Assembly (NCBI GenBank): GCA_002493755.1
Contig: DKZT01000036.1
Coordinates: forward strand, 1 to 19,960
From: Ruminococcaceae bacterium UBA7067
GTDB taxonomy: Bacteria > Bacillota > Clostridia > Oscillospirales > Acutalibacteraceae
Length of the DNA: 19,960 nt
Direction of reading: 5' to 3'
The notes under the pieces were generated by a model. The model worked only from the letters and a program-made list of their open reading frames with translations. It was not told where the DNA came from and made no database searches. Each line of letters opens with the position of its first letter. Position 1 is the stretch's first letter. Shown piece by piece: positions 1 to 7,473 of the stretch. The position numbers and the translations under genes were made by a program.

Positions 1-43
1 GAAAAAGCTTTTCGGCGTGTGGCGATAAGGAGACAAACAACGA

Positions 44-928
44 ATGAAAGGTATTATTTTAGCCGGAGGCTCCGGTACACGATTATATCCTTTGACGAAG
101 GTAACATCAAAGCAGCTGCTGCCTGTGTACGACAAACCGATGATTTATTATCCTTTGTCTACTTTAATGCTTGCCGGTATCAGGGATATTTTGATTATTT
201 CTACTCCGGAAGACACTCCGAGATTTGAGCAGCTTTTGGGCGACGGACGTCAGTTCGGAATAAGTCTGAGTTATGCTGTTCAGTTATCACCCGACGGCCT
301 GGCGCAGGCGTTTATCATTGGTGAGGAATTTATCGGAGACGAGCCTTGTGCGCTTATTCTCGGCGATAATATTTTCTACGGCAACGGCTTGGGTAAAAAA
401 CTAAAATGCGCCGTAAAAAACGCAGAAGAAGGACAGGCTACTGTTTTCGGCTTTTATGTTGAAAACCCTGAAAGCTTCGGCGTTGTAGAGTTTGACAAGA
501 ATAACAATGTTCTTTCGCTTGAAGAGAAGCCGGATCAGCCGAAAAGTAATTATGCCGTTACGGGATTGTATTTTTATCCTGCCGGTGTAAGCGAGATGGC
601 AAAACAGGTTAAGCCGTCGGCAAGAGGTGAGCTGGAAATTACAACCCTCAATAAAATGTATCTTGAAAAAAAGGTGCTTGACTGTGATGTTATGGGCAGA
701 GGCTTTTCTTGGCTTGATACTGGAACTATGGATAATTTAATGGAAGCCGCAAGCTTTATTCAGATGATTCAGAATATGCAGGGCGTCGTTGTGTCTGCGC
801 CGGAGGAGGTTGCTTATAGATTACATATGATAAGCAAGGAGCAGCTTCTTGACGCAGCAGCGATGTACGGAAAATCAAATTACGGCAAGCATCTGATGGC
901 TGTTGCAGATGGCAGAATGCCAAAATGA
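44..928 (+). CDS. rfbA: Glucose-1-phosphate thymidylyltransferase (RfbA/RmlA)
   Basis: Makes dTDP-glucose from glucose-1-phosphate and dTTP, the first step of all dTDP-deoxysugar pathways; cytoplasmic. The 294-residue length is that of the family. The N-terminus carries the nucleotide-binding signature GGSGTRLYPLT (residues 8-18) followed by SKQLLPVYDKPMIYYPLS, and the metal-binding Asp lies in LILGDNIFYG (D108). The sugar-site stretch EEKP and the VTGLYFY strand are also present. The ATG at 44 is preceded by AAGGAG at 27-32. The upstream 43 bases hold no recognisable gene end. It is followed after 89 bases by rfbB, its normal partner. Neither rfbC nor rfbD follows, so the pathway here probably branches toward an amino sugar rather than rhamnose, unless those genes lie upstream. 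The family assignment is very secure. Confidence 0.97.
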   Translation: MKGIILAGGSGTRLYPLTKVTSKQLLPVYDKPMIYYPLSTLMLAGIRDILIISTPEDTPRFEQLLGDGRQFGISLSYAVQLSPDGLAQAFIIGEEFIGDEPCALILGDNIFYGNGLGKKLKCAVKNAEEGQATVFGFYVENPESFGVVEFDKNNNVLSLEEKPDQPKSNYAVTGLYFYPAGVSEMAKQVKPSARGELEITTLNKMYLEKKVLDCDVMGRGFSWLDTGTMDNLMEAASFIQMIQNMQGVVVSAPEEVAYRLHMISKEQLLDAAAMYGKSNYGKHLMAVADGRMPK

Positions 929-1017
929 GTAACTTTTAGAATAAGAAAAGCAGTTAATTGTGTGAAATGTGTGAATAGATATTTAGCCAAAATGGCGCAG
1001 GGTGTGGAGGAAAGATA

Positions 1018-2061
1018 ATGACAATCATTGTAACCGGAGGAGCCGGATTTATCGGAAGTAATTTTGTGTTTCATATGCTTAACAAGTACCCGGATTACCG
1101 TATAGTCTGCTTGGACAAGCTGACCTATGCCGGAAATCTTAGCACACTTGCACCTGTAATGGACAATCCGAATTTCAGATTTGTGAAGGCTGATATTTGC
1201 GACAGAGAGGCAGTATATAAACTTTTTGAAGAAGAGCATCCCGATATTGTAGTTAACTTTGCGGCTGAATCCCATGTTGACCGTTCAATAGAAGATCCCG
1301 GTATCTTCCTACAGACGAATATTATGGGAACAGCAACCCTGATGGACGCGTGCAGAAAGTACGGAATCACAAGATACCATCAGGTAAGCACAGATGAGGT
1401 GTATGGCGATTTACCTCTGGATAGACCTGATCTGTTCTTTACCGAAGAAACCCCAATTCACACAAGCTCGCCTTACAGCAGCTCAAAGGCTTCGGCTGAT
1501 TTGCTTGTTCTAGCTTATCACAGAACATACGGATTGCCTGTTTCAATCAGCCGTTGCTCCAACAATTACGGTCCGTACCATTTTCCCGAGAAGCTTATTC
1601 CGCTTATGATAGCCAACTGTCTTAACGATAAGCCGCTGCCTGTTTACGGAGAAGGCTTGAATGTTCGTGACTGGCTGTATGTTGAAGATCACTGCAAGGC
1701 TATTGACCTTGTAATACATAAAGGCAGAATCGGCGAGGTGTATAACATCGGCGGACACAATGAGATGAAGAATATCGACATTGTTAAATTAATTTGCAAG
1801 GAATTGAACAAGCCGGAGAGTCTGATTACTCATGTAACAGACCGTAAGGGTCACGATATGAGATATGCTATAGACCCTACAAAGATCCATAATGAGCTTG
1901 GCTGGCTGCCTGAAACGAAATTTGCAGACGGTATTAAAAAGACAATTCAGTGGTATCTCGATAACCGTGAGTGGTGGGAAACAATCATCAGCGGAGAGTA
2001 TCAGAGCTACTATGAGCAGATGTATGGCTCAAGAGAAACAGTTAACAAAGCTGATGAATAA
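1018..2061 (+). CDS. rfbB: dTDP-glucose 4,6-dehydratase (RfbB/RmlB)
   Basis: Converts dTDP-glucose to dTDP-4-keto-6-deoxyglucose using tightly bound NAD; cytoplasmic. An extended short-chain dehydrogenase fold is shown by the GGAGFIGSNF dinucleotide loop at residues 7-16, the catalytic STDEVYG segment (T125, D126, E127) and the Y153-x-x-x-K157 pair in SPYSSSK. The RCSNNYGPYHFPEK block is typical of RmlB. Length is 347 residues, slightly longer than many homologues because of a short C-terminal tail. The ATG is supported by GGAGG at 1006-1010. The stop lies 27 bases before the thymidylate kinase. Its keto product is the usual substrate of the aminotransferase two genes downstream. Confidence 0.97.
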   Translation: MTIIVTGGAGFIGSNFVFHMLNKYPDYRIVCLDKLTYAGNLSTLAPVMDNPNFRFVKADICDREAVYKLFEEEHPDIVVNFAAESHVDRSIEDPGIFLQTNIMGTATLMDACRKYGITRYHQVSTDEVYGDLPLDRPDLFFTEETPIHTSSPYSSSKASADLLVLAYHRTYGLPVSISRCSNNYGPYHFPEKLIPLMIANCLNDKPLPVYGEGLNVRDWLYVEDHCKAIDLVIHKGRIGEVYNIGGHNEMKNIDIVKLICKELNKPESLITHVTDRKGHDMRYAIDPTKIHNELGWLPETKFADGIKKTIQWYLDNREWWETIISGEYQSYYEQMYGSRETVNKADE

Positions 2062-2075
2062 TTCGGAAATTTTTC

Positions 2076-2083
2076 AGAGGTGA
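2076..2083 (+). promoter_or_regulatory. Ribosome binding site that fixes the GTG start of the thymidylate kinase
   Basis: AGAGGTGA sits five bases before a GTG at 2089. The first in-frame codons after that GTG encode the conserved beta-strand and P-loop of the kinase, so the non-ATG start is favoured. Confidence 0.7.
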
Positions 2084-2088
2084 ACTGA

Positions 2089-2742
2089 GTGAGAGGAAAA
2101 TTGATTGTTATAGAAGGCTTGGACGGCAGTGGTAAGGCTACTCAGGCAAAGCTGCTGTGTGAAAGCCTTGAGAAGCAAGGGCTGAAAGTCAGGAAGGTAT
2201 CATTTCCCGATTATGATTCTGCTTCATCCGCACTTGTAAAAATGTACCTGAACGGAGAATTCGGAAAAGACCCCAATGATGTAAATGCCTATGCCGCGTC
2301 AGCATTTTATGCAGTTGACAGATACGCTTCGTACAAGAAGGATTGGGGAAAATTCTATGAAGACGGCGGCGTTATAGTTGCTGACCGTTATACCACTTCA
2401 AATGCCGTTCATCAGTGCAGTAAGCTGAACGAAGAGGCGTGGGATGAATATCTTGAATGGCTTTTTGATTTTGAATATGAAAAGCTCGGGATACCTGCGC
2501 CTGATGCTGTAATATATCTCAAGGTTGACACAGAGGTAAGCCAGAAGCTGATGACCGGAAGATATGACGGCGATGAGAGTAAAAAGGATATTCACGAAGG
2601 AAATATTGACTATCTCAATCGCAGCCGAAAGGCTGCTGCTTATTGCAGTAAAAAGCTCGGGTGGAAAGAAATCGAATGCTGCTGCGGAAACGGAATGAGA
2701 AGTATAGAAGAAATACATAATGATGTATTAAGTAGAATTTGA
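2089..2742 (+). CDS. tmk: Thymidylate kinase (dTMP kinase) inside the polysaccharide cluster
   Basis: Phosphorylates dTMP to dTDP. In this setting it plausibly supplies dTTP for RfbA. The 217-residue protein has the P-loop in IEGLDGSGKATQ (residues 9-19), the DRY motif with downstream TTSNAVHQ (D99-Y101) that contacts dTMP, and a LID segment beginning TGRYDGD. The residue after the P-loop lysine is Ala rather than Ser or Thr; from memory, a non-canonical residue here also occurs in other clostridial dTMP kinases. Translation starts at GTG with a good ribosome site. The stop at 2740-2742 is 20 bases before the aminotransferase ATG. A housekeeping tmk normally sits next to DNA-replication genes, so this may be a second, pathway-dedicated copy; that point is inference. 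Confidence 0.92.
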   Translation: MRGKLIVIEGLDGSGKATQAKLLCESLEKQGLKVRKVSFPDYDSASSALVKMYLNGEFGKDPNDVNAYAASAFYAVDRYASYKKDWGKFYEDGGVIVADRYTTSNAVHQCSKLNEEAWDEYLEWLFDFEYEKLGIPAPDAVIYLKVDTEVSQKLMTGRYDGDESKKDIHEGNIDYLNRSRKAAAYCSKKLGWKEIECCCGNGMRSIEEIHNDVLSRI

Positions 2743-2751
2743 GAAAACCTT

Positions 2752-2757
2752 GGGAGG
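2752..2757 (+). promoter_or_regulatory. Ribosome binding site choosing the aminotransferase start at 2763
   Basis: GGGAGG lies five bases before ATG 2763. A longer reading from a TTG at 2739 would place this site inside the gene and overlap the tmk stop, so the ATG is preferred. Confidence 0.75.
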
Positions 2758-2762
2758 ATAAA

Positions 2763-3863
2763 ATGTCTATTTTAGTTACAAGGCCATCAATGCCATTGGC
2801 AGAAGAATATATGGAGGAAATCAGACCCATATTTGAAAGCCATTGGATGACGAATATGGGGCCTGTATATAAGAAATTTCAGAAACAGCTGATTTCATTT
2901 CTTCAGGTTCCGGAGATGTCGTTATTTGTCAATGGCCATATGGCTCTTGAAATGGCGATTGATGCGCTTGGTTTAAAAGAAAAGGGAGGCGAGGTTATTA
3001 CAACCCCGTTTACTTTTGTTTCTACAATACACGCTATTACAAGAAATGGCTTGAAGCCGATTTTTTGTGACATAAAGCCCGATGATTATACCATTGACCC
3101 TGAAAAGATAGAGGCTTTGATAACAGATAAAACTGTGGCGATTATTCCGGTTCATGTGTATGGCAATATATGTGATGTCGAAGCTATTCAAAAAATTGCA
3201 GACAAGCATGGATTAAAGGTCATCTATGATGCGGCTCACGCATTTGGCATTAAATACAGAGGAATAGGTATCGGTAACTTTGGCGATGCTTCAATGTTCA
3301 GCTTCCACGCTACAAAGGTGTTTAATACCATAGAAGGCGGCGGAATAGCATTTAAGGATAAGGCTTACGCCTCAAAGCTGCACGAGCTTAAAAATTTTGG
3401 AATTCACGGTACTGATGATGTACTCAGCATCGGAGGCAATGCAAAGCTTGATGAATTCCGCGCAGCAATGGGTATCTGCAACTTAAGACATATTGAGCAG
3501 TATATTGCTGCCCGCAAAAAGGTTGTTGATAGGTATAACGAGCGTTTGTCCGGTGTTACGGGAATTCGTCTGTGTTCATTGCGCCCTGAAGTAACACCGA
3601 ATTATGCTTATTATGCGGTTTATTTTGATGAGAAAAAATTCGGCAAGAGCCGTGATTTAGTCTTTGAAGAGCTTGCAGACAATGATATTCACGCAAGAAA
3701 GTATTTCTATCCTGCAATCAATGAGTTGAGCTGCTATAAGAACCAATATCCGCAGAATACCCCGATTGCCCATGATGTCGCCGCACACATCCTGACCCTA
3801 CCTTTGTACGAGGAGCTGTCATTGGAGGATGTGGATAGAATCTGCGATATAATTTTAGGATAA
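2763..3863 (+). CDS. DegT/DnrJ/EryC1-family PLP-dependent sugar aminotransferase (VioA-like)
   Basis: Transfers an amino group, usually from glutamate, to a nucleotide-linked keto sugar; the likely substrate is dTDP-4-keto-6-deoxyglucose from RfbA/RfbB. The 366-residue protein shows the family core: TTPFTFVSTIHAI at residues 80-92, DAAHAFG (D156 and H159) for cofactor binding, and the PLP lysine K185 in SFHATKVFNTIEGGG. The C-terminal region contains the HARKYFYPAI substrate-loop type sequence. The SFHATKVFNTIEGG signature resembles C4 aminotransferases such as VioA, which make dTDP-4-amino-4,6-dideoxyglucose; the exact stereochemistry of the product cannot be read from sequence. It is followed by a 100-base gap before the ATP-grasp gene. 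The family call is secure and the product is inferred. Confidence 0.93.
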   Translation: MSILVTRPSMPLAEEYMEEIRPIFESHWMTNMGPVYKKFQKQLISFLQVPEMSLFVNGHMALEMAIDALGLKEKGGEVITTPFTFVSTIHAITRNGLKPIFCDIKPDDYTIDPEKIEALITDKTVAIIPVHVYGNICDVEAIQKIADKHGLKVIYDAAHAFGIKYRGIGIGNFGDASMFSFHATKVFNTIEGGGIAFKDKAYASKLHELKNFGIHGTDDVLSIGGNAKLDEFRAAMGICNLRHIEQYIAARKKVVDRYNERLSGVTGIRLCSLRPEVTPNYAYYAVYFDEKKFGKSRDLVFEELADNDIHARKYFYPAINELSCYKNQYPQNTPIAHDVAAHILTLPLYEELSLEDVDRICDIILG

Positions 3864-3963
3864 TTCATCCGGATATTATTATATTAAAAATATACTTTTT
3901 TATGAAAACATAATAAATAAAACAGGTCTTGTTCTGTCAAGCCGAGAAAGTGAGGAAACATTT

Positions 3964-5157
3964 ATGAAAGTAAATTTCGACAGACTCTCTGAAGAACTGC
4001 TGTCGGCAGGAATGAGTAAGGTGAGAGTTCGTGAAATGGTAAAGCAAATCAAGCAGGATATGCTTGATTGGCCGGAGATATATGATAACAGGGAAAAGTG
4101 TGAGTGGGCTCTTGAGAGAGGCTTTATTCCGGGTCACACGATGCTTTTTGGCGACGATTTTAACGAGCAGACATATCAGAATTATTATGCAGATTACGAC
4201 TATTTTATGGCGCATCCGCTTAATAATCATTTTGCCATCTGGATCAATGATAAGCTTACCCTTAAGTATATGCTGAATGTACCCGAACTGGCAAAGTATA
4301 TGCCCGAGTATTATCTTTATATAGAGAATGACGGTCACTATACATACCTGATGGACGCTCCGGCTTCAATAAAAAGAGATTCTGATTTTTTGTATAACCT
4401 GCTCGTTGAAAAGAAGCATCTTGCAATGAAACCGAATCACGGCGCAGGCGGTGCAGGATTTGTCGGACTAAAATATGAGGACGGACAGATATACAGAAAC
4501 AGCCAAGTAATCAGTCGTGAAGAATTTGAAAATCTTAAGCCGCTGCTGAATGGATACATTGTAACAGAGTTTATTGAGCAATCTGAAGAGATGAATAAGG
4601 TTTATCGTGAAACAGATTGTGCCTTAAGAATTATTTTATACAAAAAGGTCCGTGACGGAAAAGAAAGTGAACCGGAGTACGATTGCTTACTTGCGTATGC
4701 CAGATTTGGAACAGATAAAAACGATGCGGTAAGTAATAATGATCAGGGCGGACTTGCTGTTCAGATGGATTGGAACAGCGGAACATATAAAGGCGGTTTC
4801 CGAGGTTTGGCAAAATTCTGGGGACAAGAGGCTACAAAAGGTTTCTCAAAGCATCCTAACACCGGCGTTGAATTGGACGGAAAGAAAATTCCAAATTGGG
4901 ATATTGTAAAAAATGGTTTGTTGGATATATGCAATTATCTTTCTTCCTTAGATTTCTTTGGTATGGATGTTATCGTGACAGAAGATGGATTTAAAATTTG
5001 TGAGATTAATTCTGCACCCTCAACCGGAAGAGGTCAATATCTTTATGGAAAATGCTGCCTTGATAATGAAGACGCGCGCAGATTTGTTGAAAGCAAAAAG
5101 CGTCCGTATACAAAGAGCTTTATTGAATGCTTTAAGGCTGCGATTGAGGAGTATTAA
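3964..5157 (+). CDS. Sugar-transfer associated ATP-grasp protein
   Basis: An ATP-dependent carboxylate-amine/thiol ligase-type enzyme of the group that recurs in polysaccharide clusters (Pfam 'sugar-transfer associated ATP-grasp', recalled from memory). The 397-residue protein has an N-terminal helical region (about 1-90), then the ATP-grasp core: KPNHGAGGAGF with K156 and the flexible glycine loop, YIVTEFIEQ around E202 for adenine contact, an R222-containing strand, and the metal-binding end segment DVIVTEDGFKICEINSAPS with D335, E347 and N349. All expected catalytic positions are present, so it should be active. It probably joins an acid to an amino group on a sugar or amino acid. The substrate is unknown, and the neighbouring amino-sugar and organic-acid genes make those the obvious candidates. 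Start ATG has GAGG at 3952-3955. Confidence 0.85.
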   Translation: MKVNFDRLSEELLSAGMSKVRVREMVKQIKQDMLDWPEIYDNREKCEWALERGFIPGHTMLFGDDFNEQTYQNYYADYDYFMAHPLNNHFAIWINDKLTLKYMLNVPELAKYMPEYYLYIENDGHYTYLMDAPASIKRDSDFLYNLLVEKKHLAMKPNHGAGGAGFVGLKYEDGQIYRNSQVISREEFENLKPLLNGYIVTEFIEQSEEMNKVYRETDCALRIILYKKVRDGKESEPEYDCLLAYARFGTDKNDAVSNNDQGGLAVQMDWNSGTYKGGFRGLAKFWGQEATKGFSKHPNTGVELDGKKIPNWDIVKNGLLDICNYLSSLDFFGMDVIVTEDGFKICEINSAPSTGRGQYLYGKCCLDNEDARRFVESKKRPYTKSFIECFKAAIEEY

Positions 5158-5172
5158 TTCACGGGGGTTGCA

Positions 5173-6510
5173 ATGGAAAATATTTCGTTATTGTTCGCTG
5201 AAAAAATATATGGAATGTCACTTGAACAATTTCCGGACCGAATCACACTGAAAGCACGACAGTGCTTTATAGATTATCTTTCCGTTGTAATCGGTGGATG
5301 TAAGACCTATATTGATATCAATAAAAAATTTGTGCAAGAGAACAAAATTGCAGGAGAATGTCATATCTTTGGTTTACAGAATAAGGTCGATGTGAGAACA
5401 GCAGTTATGGTCAATGCATTTAATGCGCATGTGCTTGAATTGGATGACAGTCACCGTGTTGCAATGACGCATCTTGGTGCACCGATTTATTCAGCTCTTC
5501 TGGGAGTTGCAGAGTTGTACGGATGCACATTGAATGAATTGCTTCATGCGTCCGTTGTTGGATATGAAGCCGCCATTCGATTGGCAAATGCAATTCAGCC
5601 AAGCCATAAAAAAAGAGGCTTTCATGTCAGCGGCACCTGCTGCACGGTTGGGTGTGCTCTTGGAATAGCCTCAATGCTTAAGTATTCCAAGGAAGAAACA
5701 GCAAATGTACTAAGTGCTGCTGCAACCTCTGCGGCAGGACTTTTGGCTGTCATTTCCGGGAAATCTGAGCAAAAGCCTTACAATGTTGCAAATGCGGCTG
5801 TTGCAGGTGTCAATGCGGCATTGTACGGTAAGTATTTTAACGGCGCAGTTGATATTCTGAACGACTCCAGGGGTTTTTTCAGAGCTTTGAGTGATAAATT
5901 TGACTCGGACAAGCTGTTTGAACAAGGATATGCTATTGAAGGAATTTATCAGAAGCTCTATGCCGCCTGCCGTCATTGTCATGCACCAATGGAAGCTATG
6001 CTGAAGATAAAAGCAAATGAAAACTTTAGCAGCGATGAAATTGAAAACATAGAAGTTAAAACCTACGATTTGGCTATAAACGGACATAACCACACTGAAA
6101 TCAACGGTGTCAGCTCTGCCAAGCAAAGCATACCATACGGCGTAGCTGTAGCCTGCATATATCAAAGCTGCGGTATGGAGGCGTTTTCGGATGATAAGCT
6201 TGCAGATGAAAAGCTTATGAATCTGATTCGAAAGGTTAAAGTAACTGAGGATACCGGGCTTACAGCCTTAGTTCCGGGAAAACGAGCCGCAGTTGTTACG
6301 GTTTTACTTAAAAACGGTTCACAGTACAGCCTTAGAGTTGATTATCCAAAGGGAGAGCCGGAAAATCCAATTAATCAAATTGAACTGACCGACAAGTTTT
6401 ATAATTTGACAAAGTTTGCCGGTTTAGCTGAAACCGACTGCGAAAGAATACTCAATTTTGTTTGCAGATCAGGTTCGCGACCGGTTGTTGAATTGTTTCA
6501 ATACATATAA
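5173..6510 (+). CDS. MmgE/PrpD-family enzyme (2-methylcitrate dehydratase / cis-aconitate decarboxylase superfamily)
   Basis: The family includes PrpD (2-methylcitrate dehydratase), cis-aconitate decarboxylase and an iminodisuccinate epimerase, all acting on di- or tricarboxylic acids. This 445-residue protein has the usual helical N-domain with DDSH and H100 in THLGAP, H151 in GFHVSGTCCTVG, lysines in SGKSEQKPYN (K197/K201), C266 and H270 in ACRHCHAP, and Y322 in SAKQSIPYGVA. These match in position the acid, histidine, lysine and tyrosine residues known from cis-aconitate decarboxylase, so the active-site framework is intact. It opens the seven-gene organic-acid block, 15 bases after the ATP-grasp stop, and has no propionate-pathway neighbours (no PrpB or PrpC). 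Whether it dehydrates, isomerises or decarboxylates cannot be told. The GGGGGT ribosome site is modest. Confidence 0.9.
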   Translation: MENISLLFAEKIYGMSLEQFPDRITLKARQCFIDYLSVVIGGCKTYIDINKKFVQENKIAGECHIFGLQNKVDVRTAVMVNAFNAHVLELDDSHRVAMTHLGAPIYSALLGVAELYGCTLNELLHASVVGYEAAIRLANAIQPSHKKRGFHVSGTCCTVGCALGIASMLKYSKEETANVLSAAATSAAGLLAVISGKSEQKPYNVANAAVAGVNAALYGKYFNGAVDILNDSRGFFRALSDKFDSDKLFEQGYAIEGIYQKLYAACRHCHAPMEAMLKIKANENFSSDEIENIEVKTYDLAINGHNHTEINGVSSAKQSIPYGVAVACIYQSCGMEAFSDDKLADEKLMNLIRKVKVTEDTGLTALVPGKRAAVVTVLLKNGSQYSLRVDYPKGEPENPINQIELTDKFYNLTKFAGLAETDCERILNFVCRSGSRPVVELFQYI

Positions 6511-6539
6511 ATTGCAGATCAACAGGAGGATAAAACAGT

Positions 6540-7442
6540 ATGAATAGTATGGAACAGACAAGAGCATTTCTTGAGTCAATCGGACAGCCGACAGGCGATG
6601 CATATAATCTTCCGACTTCCGAAAAAAGATTTTCTGACGGTGGTCAGTATCGTTTTGAAGTTCCGGGTATTCAGGGGCCAAAGGTTATGAAAGCTCTTCT
6701 GGATGCAATGGACGGATACGGTATCTGCCTGCACCGTGTTACTCAGACTCAGGGTATTATGCGTCTGACTGATAAGGAAATCGCTCAGATGGTAGAATAT
6801 GCAGCAGACTACGGTACGGATTTAATCCTCGCTATCGGACCCAGAGCAACTACGGATACTTCGGCTTCAGTACACACCGAAGAAGGCGTGCGAATGGGCT
6901 ATCGTCTTCGCGGTCAGGAGCAGATTGTTCGTGCTATTGAGGATGTAAAGAGAGCCGCAAGACTTGGCTGCCGTTCTTTCCTCGTTTACGATGAAGGCTG
7001 TCTGTGGGTGCTTAATGAAATGAGAAAAGCAGGGGAAATCCCTGAGGACTGCCATTTCAAGGTTTCTGCCCACGCAGGTCACGGAAATCCTTGTTCTGCA
7101 AAGGTTCTTGAAATGCTTGGTGCAAACTCAATCAATCCAGTAAGAGATATTCAGCTCCAGATGCTTGCGGCAATGAGACAGGCGATTGATGTGCCGATTG
7201 ATATTCATACAGAAAATCCAAAGTCAACCGGCGGCTTTATCCGTCACTACGAGGTGCCGGAGATGATTCGCGTTGCTGCGCCGCTTTATCTTAAGACAGG
7301 CGGCTCTGTTGCAGCTACGCACAGCTGGGATTCTACTGAAGATGACGCAAGAAAGCGTGCTAAGCAGGTATCTCTTGTAAAGCGTATGATAGATGAATAC
7401 TATCCCGAGGCTGTACAATCACCAAAGGGCAGTATTCGATAA
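6540..7442 (+). CDS. TIM-barrel protein of uncertain function, peptidase U32-like (tentative)
   Basis: A 300-residue soluble protein with no signal peptide. Alternating strands and helices ending in glycine or acidic turns (TDLILAIGPRA, CRSFLVYDEG, CHFKVSAHAG, VPIDIHTENP, APLYLKTGG) look like a beta/alpha barrel. The resemblance is to the U32-peptidase or radical-free lyase type of barrel, from pattern memory only. Conserved-looking polar clusters include H205-G-N-P-like HAGHGNP, the HTENPKSTGG turn and ATHSWDST near the C-terminus, which could bind a metal or anionic substrate. An AGGAGG at 6524-6529 supports ATG 6540; a second in-frame ATG nine bases later is possible. It lies between two dicarboxylate-type enzymes with a gap of about 30 bases on each side. 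No specific reaction is claimed. Confidence 0.6.
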   Translation: MNSMEQTRAFLESIGQPTGDAYNLPTSEKRFSDGGQYRFEVPGIQGPKVMKALLDAMDGYGICLHRVTQTQGIMRLTDKEIAQMVEYAADYGTDLILAIGPRATTDTSASVHTEEGVRMGYRLRGQEQIVRAIEDVKRAARLGCRSFLVYDEGCLWVLNEMRKAGEIPEDCHFKVSAHAGHGNPCSAKVLEMLGANSINPVRDIQLQMLAAMRQAIDVPIDIHTENPKSTGGFIRHYEVPEMIRVAAPLYLKTGGSVAATHSWDSTEDDARKRAKQVSLVKRMIDEYYPEAVQSPKGSIR

Positions 7443-7473
7443 CAGATAAAAACAGTTAGGTGAGGATTGGGGT

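Noticed and set aside
880..1275. Open frame of 131 codons on the minus strand over the rfbA-rfbB junction
   Set aside because: It covers two certain genes in antisense, shows no family motif and no plausible ribosome site, and is a shadow of coding bias. The same holds for the other antisense frames across the cluster.
2739..2762. Longer aminotransferase beginning at TTG 2739
   Set aside because: It would overlap the tmk stop and place the strong GGGAGG at 2752-2757 inside the coding region; ATG 2763 has the correct spacing.
3880..3901. TATATT-AAA-AATATA stem followed by CTTTTTT between the aminotransferase and the first ATP-grasp gene, possibly an internal terminator
   Set aside because: The stem is six A/T pairs only, too weak for an intrinsic terminator, and the genes on both sides fit one pathway. 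The 100-base gap also shows no convincing -35/-10 pair.
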